Positions 16,384-23,846 of a stretch of 64,000 nucleotides of DNA are shown here, in pieces. Where the stretch lies: NCBI RefSeq assembly GCF_036248275.1, contig NZ_CP109181.1, positions 6,138,001 to 6,202,000 of the forward strand. The letters are read 5' to 3'. The DNA comes from Streptomyces sp. NBC_01716. GTDB taxonomy: Bacteria; Actinomycetota; Actinomycetes; Streptomycetales; Streptomycetaceae. Within the stretch, counting starts at the first letter, position 1. Each line of letters starts with the position of its first letter. Position numbers and translations under genes: made by a program. The notes beneath the pieces are model-generated. The model saw only the letters and a list, made by a program, of their open reading frames with translations, was not told the origin of the DNA and did not search any database.

Positions 16384-17429
16384 CCGAACCGCCTGGCTGT
16401 CTGGGGCTTGCCCGCGTAGTAGGGCTCGTTCAGGTTGCTGATCTTGACCACGTCACCGGTCTTCGGCGAGTGGATGAACTGCCCCTGGCCGATGTAGATG
16501 CCGATGTGGTCGTAGCTGCCGTTCAGCTGGAACCCGATCACGTCGCCGGGCCGCAGGTCCTCGCGGGACACCGCCTTGCCCGCTGTGACCTGGAGTTGGC
16601 TGACGCGGGGGAGGAGAAGGCCGCCGCCGGAGGCGTGGTAGACCGCGTTCTGTACGAGGCTGGAGCAGTCGAACCCCACCGTGTTCGCGCCCTGCGCGAA
16701 TCCGCGGCCGGGGCCCTCCGGACCGCCGCCGCCCCACGAGTACGGGGTGCCGAGCCATTTCTTGGCGTTGGCCACGACCCGGTCGCCGAACGCGCCGCCG
16801 CTCTCGGCCGGTTCGCCGCCGGTGTAACGCGACATCGAGGCGATGATCCTGGTGACGTAGCTCCCGGTCTCCGGGATCGGCGGCACGCCCCTGTACTGCT
16901 CGACCGCTCCGGGGCCCGCGTTGTAGGCGGCGAGCATCAGGCGGGTGAGGTCGCCGCCGATGTTCATCTCCCTGACCGTGTCGGCGAGCCAGCAGTCGTA
17001 GCGGGCTTGGGTCATGATCGCGTCTCCCGGGGTGAACGGGTCGGCCACACCGTCCGGTTCGGGACTGCCGTCCTTGCCGGCCGCGTCCACGCCCCAGGTC
17101 GCCCAGGTACTGGGGATGAATTGGCTCAGCCCTTCGGCCTGGGCATGGCTCACGGCGGTGGGATCCCAGCCCGACTCGGCCTCGATCTGCGCGGCCACCA
17201 GCGGGGCGCTGACCTCCGGGCAGAGAGCGCCGGCACGTTCGATCCACCGCACGTACTCGGGCGGTATGCGTTCGGTCGTGAGCCCGGTGACCAGTCCAAC
17301 CGGTTCGACGTCCTGTTTCTGGCCGGCGGCCCCCAACACCGACAGACCGACCAGCGAGCCGACCAGTCCCAGGACGACGCACCCGGTGGCCAGAACGGCC
17401 GACCCGGTCCGGCCGGGACGGCTGCTCAT
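16380..17429 (-). CDS. Bifunctional transglycosylase and NlpC/P60 peptidase (accessory B)
   Basis: 349 residues. An N-terminal membrane/signal segment (residues ~10-35) is followed by an SLT domain with AAQIEAESGWDP (catalytic Glu near 85), AEGLSQFIPSTWATWG and MLAAYNAGPGAV. A C-terminal NlpC/P60 domain follows with Cys255 (GFDCSS), His308 (YDHIGIY) and His320 (FIHSP) as the expected catalytic set. Together they cut glycan strands and stem peptides, as known for wall-opening enzymes of Gram-positive type IV systems. It is divergent from core B across a 160-bp promoter region. Confidence 0.92.
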   Translation of the reverse strand: MSSRPGRTGSAVLATGCVVLGLVGSLVGLSVLGAAGQKQDVEPVGLVTGLTTERIPPEYVRWIERAGALCPEVSAPLVAAQIEAESGWDPTAVSHAQAEGLSQFIPSTWATWGVDAAGKDGSPEPDGVADPFTPGDAIMTQARYDCWLADTVREMNIGGDLTRLMLAAYNAGPGAVEQYRGVPPIPETGSYVTRIIASMSRYTGGEPAESGGAFGDRVVANAKKWLGTPYSWGGGGPEGPGRGFAQGANTVGFDCSSLVQNAVYHASGGGLLLPRVSQLQVTAGKAVSREDLRPGDVIGFQLNGSYDHIGIYIGQGQFIHSPKTGDVVKISNLNEPYYAGKPQTARRFG

Positions 17430-17512
17430 CGGCGGTTTCCCACATGGTGCGCGACTATCCGAAAAGCCATGTGGTCCGACATGGGGGAAACAGTCCTTAT
17501 CTGTCTTAGGTG

Positions 17513-17556
17513 CAAGAAAAGTAGTTTCTTGTGAATTGGCAACTCATGTGTATTAT
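17513..17556 (+). promoter_or_regulatory. Core B promoter with overlapping inverted repeat
   Basis: CAAGAAA (17513-17519) and TTTCTTG (17525-17531) form a perfect 7-bp inverted repeat with a 5-base spacer. Its right arm overlaps a possible -35 TTGTGA (17529-17534), which is 16 bases from a -10 TATTAT (17551-17556). The stretch is AT-rich against a GC-rich background. A repressor bound here would block core B transcription. Confidence 0.5.
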
Positions 17557-17589
17557 CGGCGCGTTGTGTTGACGGCCGAAGGAGATGTC

Positions 17590-18189
17590 TTGGCAGGGGA
17601 TGAGCCGGTGGTCAATCCCTGGCTGCGTGCGGATCCTTCGGGGGCCACCAACGGAAAACCGGGGCGAACGGTTCAAGACACGGACACCGGGTTCTCCGGA
17701 CCACGAGCACCTCAGGGCGCCGGAGTCCCCCCACCCGAGCGGGGGCTGCCCGTCGCTCATCCGCTCCTGAGCCGGGGGCAGTCCTGGTGGTGGCTCGGCG
17801 TACACGGCGGGGCGGGCGTCAGCACTCTGGAAGAGGTCGTGCCCGGGGGCCGGGACGCCGGCCGCGCCTGGCCGGTGACCACCGGGTCCCAGGCGGTGGT
17901 ACTGGTGGCCCGCTCCACCGCGCGCGGCCTCGGCGCGGCGCGGAACGCCGCCCAGCAGTGGGCCTCGGGCACGGTCACCGGCATCGACCTGCTGGGTCTG
18001 GTCGTCGTCGCCGACGCCCCGGGCCGACGTCCCAAAGTCCTGCGGGACCGGGTGCAGTTGGTGTCCGGTGCCGTACCGAGGCTGTGGGAGATCCCGTGGG
18101 TGGAGCCCTGGCGGCTCGGCGAACCCCATGTGCCCAAGGAGTGCGCGGCGCTCGCCCGCGACCTGACCCGACTCACTCAACCCGCTTAG
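17590..18189 (+). CDS. P-loop-like (degenerate ParA/MinD-type) protein, first gene of core B
   Basis: 199 residues from TTG 17590, chosen because GAAGGAG ends five bases upstream (17578-17584); GTG 17566 is in frame but lies before that ribosome-binding site. After a disordered N-terminal ~75 residues comes WWWLGVHGGAGVSTLEEV, a Walker-A-like loop without the GK-T/S core. AVVLVARSTARGLGAARNA, LVVVADAPGR and IPWVEPWRLGE follow, all shared with the core A gene at 11292-11888. As there, nucleotide binding is doubtful. Only 12 bp separate it from the pilin-like gene. Confidence 0.65.
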   Translation: MAGDEPVVNPWLRADPSGATNGKPGRTVQDTDTGFSGPRAPQGAGVPPPERGLPVAHPLLSRGQSWWWLGVHGGAGVSTLEEVVPGGRDAGRAWPVTTGSQAVVLVARSTARGLGAARNAAQQWASGTVTGIDLLGLVVVADAPGRRPKVLRDRVQLVSGAVPRLWEIPWVEPWRLGEPHVPKECAALARDLTRLTQPA

Positions 18190-18201
18190 AAGGGAACCGA
18201 G

Positions 18202-18522
18202 TTGTCCAGCCTGATGGCGGCCCTCATGGACGCCTCACCGTATGTGGACCATGTCGTCGCCGCCTCCCCGGGGCCCTCGGGTGTGCCCGATGTCGGCGGG
18301 GGAGAGGCGCCCCCCGGAGCCGAAGACATGCTCAAGGTGCTCAGGTGGGTGGCCTGGAGCGTGACTGTTCTCTGTGTCGCGGGCATCTTCGGCGTCGCCG
18401 CGCGGATGGCGGTCGACCACTCCCGGGGAGGCGGCCGTGAACACGCCAGAGGACTCGGCTTCGTCCTGGGGGCATGCCTGCTCGTCGGCTCCGCCTCGGG
18501 CATCGTCGGCGCGTTCGTCTAG
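18202..18522 (+). CDS. Small two-TM protein, candidate VirB2-like pilin (core B)
   Basis: 106 residues from TTG 18202 with AAGGGA six bases upstream; ATG 18214 is a possible alternative. A Gly/Pro-rich N-terminal ~40 residues precedes helix 1 (WVAWSVTVLCVAGIFGVAA), a basic loop RMAVDHSRGGGREHARG, and helix 2 (LGFVLGACLLVGSASGIVG). Loop and second helix line up with GEGSEHMSRLGMVLGGCVLV of the core A protein at 10619-10924. The position between the P-loop-like and VirB8-like genes is the same as in core A. Confidence 0.6.
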   Translation: MSSLMAALMDASPYVDHVVAASPGPSGVPDVGGGEAPPGAEDMLKVLRWVAWSVTVLCVAGIFGVAARMAVDHSRGGGREHARGLGFVLGACLLVGSASGIVGAFV

Positions 18523-18596
18523 ACGGGACGGACGGGAAGACCGCCCGTCCGCCCGGCCACTCACTCACCCGACCAGCCATCAGGATGGGAGGAACC

Positions 18597-19367
18597 ATGG
18601 CAGACCCCGGCTCCTACACGGGGGCCAGCGAGCCGCGAAGTCCGTGGCTGCGCCCCGGCTTTGTCCTCGCCGCCGCGTTCATCGGCTTCGTCGCCGTCGT
18701 CGCGGGGGCGGTCGTCCTCACCTCGGACCCCGCCGGCCAGGACGACGCACTCCCCGCTTCACGGCCTCCCGCCGACCGTGCCACCGCTCCGGCGACGTCC
18801 TCACCCTCCGGTGACGAATCCGGTGACGATCGGTGCCCGGAACTGCCCGACAAGCGCCAGGAGTTGCCCACCGCCGCTCCCCGGGGGGTGACCTGGGCCC
18901 TGTTCGGCGCCGTCGCCGTCCCCGCCTCCGAGGAGTCGGGTCCGGCCGTGACCGGCGATGACGTGGCGCGCTGCTACGCCCGTACTCCCGTGGGCGCACT
19001 GCTGGCCACCAGCCAGATCAGCGTGCGCTATCTGGCGGCCGACGACTGGCGGAAGGTGACCCGTGTCCAGACCGTCGGCGCCGGCCGCGACGCGTACATA
19101 ACCGGGCGGACCGAGGCCGAGAAGAAGTCGCCCACGGATCAGGACGGCGGTGTCCACGGACAGATCGCCGGATTCAGGTTCGTCACCTACGACGACAGCA
19201 CCGCGGTCGTCCAGACCGTGTGGCGGTTCCCGGACGGCGCGCTGCAGGCCGCGACCACGACGGTGCTCTGGCGGGACGGCGACTGGCGGCTGGAGTACCC
19301 GGCGGACCCGGCCCCGCCCATCCCGGTCGGTTCCCTCGCGGGCTACACCGAGTGGGGAGGCGTCTGA
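18597..19367 (+). CDS. VirB8/TrbF-like single-pass membrane protein (core B)
   Basis: 256 residues; ATG preceded by GGGAGGAACC. A short cytoplasmic N-terminus, one membrane segment at about residues 20-42, an acidic/Pro-rich spacer, then an extracellular domain with TPVGALLATSQISVRYLAADDW and a C-terminal ATTTVLWRDGDWRLEY. The counterpart in core A (9811-10596) has TPTGAVLAAHVIPVQL and SVSLRWRDGDWKVAL at the same places. The stop overlaps the next ATG (TGATG). A periplasm-side scaffold role is inferred from the VirB8-like topology. Confidence 0.6.
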   Translation: MADPGSYTGASEPRSPWLRPGFVLAAAFIGFVAVVAGAVVLTSDPAGQDDALPASRPPADRATAPATSSPSGDESGDDRCPELPDKRQELPTAAPRGVTWALFGAVAVPASEESGPAVTGDDVARCYARTPVGALLATSQISVRYLAADDWRKVTRVQTVGAGRDAYITGRTEAEKKSPTDQDGGVHGQIAGFRFVTYDDSTAVVQTVWRFPDGALQAATTTVLWRDGDWRLEYPADPAPPIPVGSLAGYTEWGGV

Positions 19368-20608
19368 TGGCGGGCTGCGACTTCGGCTGGGTGACCCCCT
19401 CGGTCGGCGGCTACTGCGTGGGCGACGGCGCCGGGACAGTCCCGAAGGACCTCGGCGACAGCGCGTTCGACGACATCGCCGAGAGCGCCGCGAAGGCGGC
19501 GAGTACGACTGTCGAGGCGCTCGGCGGCGCGTGGATGAACCTGGGCACTCCCGATCTGACCGACGACGCCGGGCCGGTGGCGTTCCTCCAGGGCTCCACG
19601 CTGTGGTTCACCTCGTTCACGGCCGTACTGTGCCTGCTGGTCGCGGCCGGGCAGCTCGCCTGGCAGCGCCGCGGCGACTCGGCCCGGCAGGCCCTGCAAG
19701 GGATGCTCAACCTGGTGATGGTCTCCTCGGTCGGGGTCGCCACGGTCGCTCTGCTGACCTCGGCGGGCGACAAGTTCAGCGTCTGGATCATCGACAGGTC
19801 CACGGGCTGCCGGCAGATCAGCGCCACCGGGGAACCCGTCGCGCAGTGTGTGGGCGAGTTCGAGAAACGCACGTCGGCCATGCTGGCGCTGGGCGGCGCG
19901 GACTCCTCGTTCCTCGTCCTGATCATGGCCGTGCTGGTGATCACCGGCACCGTCGCGCAGATCGCCCTGATGATCGTGAGGATGGCCATGCTGGTCATCC
20001 TCACCGGAACGCTGCCCCTGGCGGCGGCGGCCAGCTCCACTCCCGCCGGCCGGGTCTGGTTCCGGAAATCCGTGGGCTGGCTCCTCGCCTTCGTGCTCTA
20101 CAAACCGGCGGCGGCCGTCGTGTACGCGGCGGCGTTCTCGCTCAGCGGCCAGAAGCAGGACAACGAGGTCGTCTCGATGGTCTCCGGGGTCGTGCTGATC
20201 GTCCTGGCCTGCTTCACGCTTCCCGCGCTGATGCGGTTCGCCGCACCCGTGGTCCAGGCGGCGGTCTCCGGTAGGGCCCGTACGGCCAAGGCGTCCGCCG
20301 CGGCGGACGGATCGGCCGCTGCGGCCACCGGGGCGCTGCCCGTTCCGCATCTGCGCAGCCTGGCCACCGGCCGCTCGGTGGCCGGGGCCGCCGTGAGTCC
20401 GGAGGCCACCGGCGCACGGGCGGGTTCGACGACCGCCCGGGGCGCCGTGGGAGCACGGGGAGTGCCGGACGGCGACCGTGCCACGGGCGCACCGTCGGAG
20501 CCGGAGAGTTCCGCCGAGGAGCGGTCCGAGGACCGGGGGGAGACCGCCGCGCGGGTGCCCGTCCTGGTCCGGCAGCATCCCGACGACCATCAGGAGGAAG
20601 GCCCATGA
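19367..20608 (+). CDS. TrbL/VirB6-like polytopic membrane protein (core B)
   Basis: 413 residues. After an N-terminal Cys-containing region (CDFGWVTPSVGGYCVGD) come about six hydrophobic segments, including MIVRMAMLVILTGTLPLAAAAS and VGWLLAFVLYKPAAAVV, matched in the core A protein. The C-terminal ~110 residues are Ala/Gly/Glu-rich and disordered, but with no Gly/Ser tandem repeat, unlike core A. The final TGA overlaps the ATG of the SCO6880 gene (ATGA). It is the expected membrane channel component. Confidence 0.75.
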   Translation: MAGCDFGWVTPSVGGYCVGDGAGTVPKDLGDSAFDDIAESAAKAASTTVEALGGAWMNLGTPDLTDDAGPVAFLQGSTLWFTSFTAVLCLLVAAGQLAWQRRGDSARQALQGMLNLVMVSSVGVATVALLTSAGDKFSVWIIDRSTGCRQISATGEPVAQCVGEFEKRTSAMLALGGADSSFLVLIMAVLVITGTVAQIALMIVRMAMLVILTGTLPLAAAASSTPAGRVWFRKSVGWLLAFVLYKPAAAVVYAAAFSLSGQKQDNEVVSMVSGVVLIVLACFTLPALMRFAAPVVQAAVSGRARTAKASAAADGSAAAATGALPVPHLRSLATGRSVAGAAVSPEATGARAGSTTARGAVGARGVPDGDRATGAPSEPESSAEERSEDRGETAARVPVLVRQHPDDHQEEGP

Positions 20609-22101
20609 CGACTGAAGAGCTCACCACACGCACCTACGGCAACTTCCGTAAACCTCGCACCTCCGGGCTGCGCGGGTTGTCCCTGGGGGCGACTCTGCTG
20701 CTGTTCGCCGGGCTGATCGCCGTGGTGCTGACCACGCTGGTCTCCCTCCTGGCCGCGCTGAGCCTCGCGTTGTCGCTGGCGATGCTCACGGCCGCGCTGG
20801 GTTTCAAGGACCGGCACGACCGGACGCTGATGAAGCGCGGCTCGGTCCGTCTGGCCTGGTGGCGCACCACCTCTTCCGGCGGCCACCTGTACCGGTCGGG
20901 TCCGCTCGGCCGTACCGGCTACGGCACCTGCCGACTGCCCGGCCTGGCGGCCGAGTCCACGCTGACGGAGGCGCAGGACGGATACGGCCGCCCGTTCGCC
21001 GTGATCACGATTCCGGCCACCGGCCATCACACCGCGGTCATCTCCTGCGACGCCGACGGATCCGCCCTCGTCGACGAACGGCAGGTCGACACCTGGGTGG
21101 CCCACTGGGGCCAATGGCTGTCCGCCCTGGGTACCGAACCGGACCTCGTCGCCGCGAGCGTCACCGTGGAGACCGCCCCCGACTCCGGCGTGCGGCTCCA
21201 GCAGGAGATCGCTGCCAACACCGCGTCCGACGCTCCCCAGTTGGCGACGGAGATGCTCCAGGAGGTGCTGGCCGCCTACCCCGCGGGCTCGGCGCGGATC
21301 GCCACGCGGATCGCGTTGACGTACTCCGGCGCCGCCCGTCCGGGCACCCCCCGCCGCACCGCCGAGGACATGGCGCTCCACATCGGCACCCGCCTGCCGG
21401 GCCTGACCGCCGGGCTGTCCCTGACCAGCGCCGGCACGGCCGTACCGATGACCGCGACCGAACTCGCCGAGGCGGTGCGCGTCGCCTACGACCCGACCGT
21501 GGCGACCCTGGTGGAGGAGGCCCAGGCCACCGGCGGCACCGGGCTGACCTGGCGGGATGCCGGGCCCATGGCGGCCCAGGAGGCCTGGGACCACTACCGG
21601 CACGACGGGGCGTTCAGCGTGACGTGGGCCATGACGGAGGCCCCGCAGGGCGAGGTGTTCTCCAACGTCCTGACCGGGCTGGTGCAGCCCAACCGCGACA
21701 TCGCCCGCAAGCGGGTCACGCTTCTGTACCGCCCGCACACTCCGGCCGACGGCGCCCGGGTCGTCCAACAGGACTACAAGAACGCGCTGTTCAGCGCCCA
21801 GCAGTCACAGATCGGCAAGGCGCGTGAGGACGCGGAGGTGATCGCGGCGCGCAGGACCACCGAGGAACAGGCCCAGGGACACGGCGTGATCCGCTTCGGT
21901 CTGCTGATCACGGCGACCGTCAACACCGCCCCGGAACTGGCGAAGGCCGCAGCGGCGGTCGACAACCTGGCCCCCGCCGCCCGGATCGCGGTGCGGCCCG
22001 TCTACGGCTCCCAGGCGGCGGCGTTCGCCGCGTCCCTGCCCCTGGGGCTGGTGCTCCCGCTGCACACGGCCCTGCCGCAGACGGTGCGCGACGCGATGTG
22101 A
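20605..22101 (+). CDS. SCO6880 family protein, VirB3/VirB4-N-like (core B)
   Basis: 498 residues, the same length as the core A paralogue. TRTYGNFRKPRTSGLRGL precedes two membrane segments (about residues 25-70), then a soluble domain with shared blocks such as VDTWVAHWGQWLSALGTEPDL, TPTELAEAVRVAYDPTV-like and GGTGLTWRDAGP. There are no Walker motifs, so motor activity must come from the separate ATPase gene downstream. The ATG overlaps the previous TGA by 4 bp. Unlike core A, a 90-bp gap with palindromes separates it from the ATPase gene. Confidence 0.85.
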   Translation: MTTEELTTRTYGNFRKPRTSGLRGLSLGATLLLFAGLIAVVLTTLVSLLAALSLALSLAMLTAALGFKDRHDRTLMKRGSVRLAWWRTTSSGGHLYRSGPLGRTGYGTCRLPGLAAESTLTEAQDGYGRPFAVITIPATGHHTAVISCDADGSALVDERQVDTWVAHWGQWLSALGTEPDLVAASVTVETAPDSGVRLQQEIAANTASDAPQLATEMLQEVLAAYPAGSARIATRIALTYSGAARPGTPRRTAEDMALHIGTRLPGLTAGLSLTSAGTAVPMTATELAEAVRVAYDPTVATLVEEAQATGGTGLTWRDAGPMAAQEAWDHYRHDGAFSVTWAMTEAPQGEVFSNVLTGLVQPNRDIARKRVTLLYRPHTPADGARVVQQDYKNALFSAQQSQIGKAREDAEVIAARRTTEEQAQGHGVIRFGLLITATVNTAPELAKAAAAVDNLAPAARIAVRPVYGSQAAAFAASLPLGLVLPLHTALPQTVRDAM

Positions 22102-22162
22102 CGTGCGTCATCAGCGACTTGACGTTCCGTCAGTGAAGTGACGCCGTGTCCGCGTCATGACG
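22099..22162. promoter_or_regulatory. Cluster of TGACG/CGTCA palindromes before the core B VirB4 gene
   Basis: Three inverted repeats of TGACG with CGTCA: 22099-22110 (spacer TG), 22120-22132 (spacer TTC), and the perfect palindrome CGTCATGACG at 22153-22162. A single TGACG lies at 22139. The second contains TTGACGTT, the element found twice before the sigma factor gene. This would allow separate control of the ATPase gene. Confidence 0.5.
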
Positions 22163-22191
22163 GACAGCGGCGAACGATGAGGAGAGACTCG

Positions 22192-23658
22192 ATGGCACGC
22201 ATGACCAGGCAATCCCGTCCGCCCCGCTCCACTCCCCGTGGCTGGCCCGGCCCCGGCGGTGGCATGGTCGGCTACGTCGATCCCGCACCCGAGTGGCGAG
22301 GCACCTCCGTACAGGTGTGCGGTCTGTGGCCGTTCGGCGCGGGCGCCGGGACCCCCATGGTCGGGGTGCCGCTCGGCCGTGACCTGGACTCCGGGGCCAC
22401 GGTGTGCTGCGATCCCGTGTCCTGGTTCATGCGCACGGGTCTGCTGGCCAACCCGTCGATGTTCGTGCTGGGCCGCCCCGGGCTCGGCAAGTCGACGGTC
22501 GTACGGCGCATGGCCCTCGGCCTCTCCGGTTACGGAGTCCATCCGCTGATCTTCGGTGACCTCAAGCCGGACTACGTGGACCTGATCAGGGCCATCGGCG
22601 GCCAGGTCATCAGCCTGGGGCGGGGCCGCGGCAACCTCAACGTCCTGGACCCCGGCGAGTCCGGCCGGGCGGCGGCCCGGCTCACCGGCGATGCCCGCGG
22701 ACGGCTCCTCGCCGACATCCACGGCCGCCGCCTCAACATGGTCTCGGCCCTGGTGACCATCCTGCGCTCGGCGCCGCCGACGGACCGTGAGGAGACGATC
22801 CTCTCGACCGCGCTGAACGTCCTGGACGACCGGCACGACTCGCGCTCGGGCCGGGTGCCGGTGCTCGGTGACCTCGTCCAGGTCATCAAGGACGCCCCGG
22901 AAGCGGTACGGGCGGTCGCCCTGGACCGGGGCGACCTGACCCGCTACCGCGACATCACGGAGAACCTGGAGGCGTCACTCACCGCCCTGCTCGGCGACGG
23001 CCGCCTGGGCGGCACCTTCGCCCGCCCGACCACGGAGGCGATGAAGCTGGACCGCCCGGTCTGCTTCGACGTCAGCGGCATCGACGACAGCGAGGCCCTG
23101 CTCCAGGCAGCCGCGCTGCTGTCCTGCTGGTCGTACGGCTTCGGCGCGGTCTCCGCGGCACACGCGCTCGCGGACGCGGGACTGGAACCGCAGCGCAACT
23201 ACTTCCTGGTCATGGACGAGTTGTGGCGCGTCCTCCAGGCGGGCCGCGGCCTGGTCGACCGGGTCAACGCCCTCACCCGGCTGGACCGCCAGCGCGGAGT
23301 GGGCCTGGCCATGATCACCCACAGCATCGACGACCTCCTGGCGCTGCCCACGGAGGAGGACCGCACCAAGGCGAAGGGTTTCGTGGAACGCGCCGGCATG
23401 GTGGTCTGCGGGGGACTCCCGCCCGCCGAGATACCGCAGCTCGCTCAGATCGTGGAGCTGACCGAGGCGGAGAAGCGCCTGCTGGTCGACTGGTCCACCC
23501 CGCCGGCCTGGGACGCGACCAACGGCCGCCGCGCCGAACCACCGGGCCTCGGCAACTTCCTCATCAAGGTCGGCAACCGCCCCGGGATTCCTCTGCACGT
23601 GGACCTGACAGCGGCCGAGCTCGATGTCAACAACACGAACAAGAGGTGGAACAAGTAG
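22192..23658 (+). CDS. VirB4-like type IV secretion ATPase (core B)
   Basis: 488 residues; GAGGAGAG lies upstream of ATG 22192. PRGWPGPGGGMVGYVDP, Walker A LGRPGLGKSTVV, FGDLKPDYVDL, and Walker B FLVMDELWRVL are all present, followed by FVERAGMVVCGGLPPAE and a C-terminal FLIKVGNRPGIP. The core A paralogue has the same blocks, including the terminal NTNKRW. It is the motor of the B module. No VirD4-like gene follows; the next items are a 36-codon ORF and a glycosyltransferase. Confidence 0.85.
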   Translation: MARMTRQSRPPRSTPRGWPGPGGGMVGYVDPAPEWRGTSVQVCGLWPFGAGAGTPMVGVPLGRDLDSGATVCCDPVSWFMRTGLLANPSMFVLGRPGLGKSTVVRRMALGLSGYGVHPLIFGDLKPDYVDLIRAIGGQVISLGRGRGNLNVLDPGESGRAAARLTGDARGRLLADIHGRRLNMVSALVTILRSAPPTDREETILSTALNVLDDRHDSRSGRVPVLGDLVQVIKDAPEAVRAVALDRGDLTRYRDITENLEASLTALLGDGRLGGTFARPTTEAMKLDRPVCFDVSGIDDSEALLQAAALLSCWSYGFGAVSAAHALADAGLEPQRNYFLVMDELWRVLQAGRGLVDRVNALTRLDRQRGVGLAMITHSIDDLLALPTEEDRTKAKGFVERAGMVVCGGLPPAEIPQLAQIVELTEAEKRLLVDWSTPPAWDATNGRRAEPPGLGNFLIKVGNRPGIPLHVDLTAAELDVNNTNKRWNK

Positions 23659-23735
23659 GCGCGCGCGCCGCCCGCGCCGAACCCGCCGCGACCGGTGTCC
23701 CTCTCGCGGAGTGCCTGCCGAAGATTGGAGTAAGC

Positions 23736-23846
23736 ATCAAATCCAGGGTGATCACGGACGGCGAAGCAGTGGAGTTCACGGGCATCCCCCTTCCCGCGGA
23801 CCGCACCGAGCTCATATACACGGCGCCGCTTGAGCGGTGGAACTAG
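23736..23846 (+). CDS. Small 36-residue ORF with apparent ATC start, coupled to a glycosyltransferase
   Basis: The reading frame ends at TAG 23844-23846, which overlaps the glycosyltransferase GTG as TAGTG. GGAG at 23727-23730 sits five bases before ATC 23736; no ATG is present. Reading from there gives a natural-looking peptide (KSRVITDGEAVEF..., ...LIYTAPLERWN). The only canonical start is GTG 23748, four codons in, with no good ribosome-binding site. It could be a rare ATC start, a point-mutated ATG, or chance. I do not recognise the family. Confidence 0.4.
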   Translation: MKSRVITDGEAVEFTGIPLPADRTELIYTAPLERWN

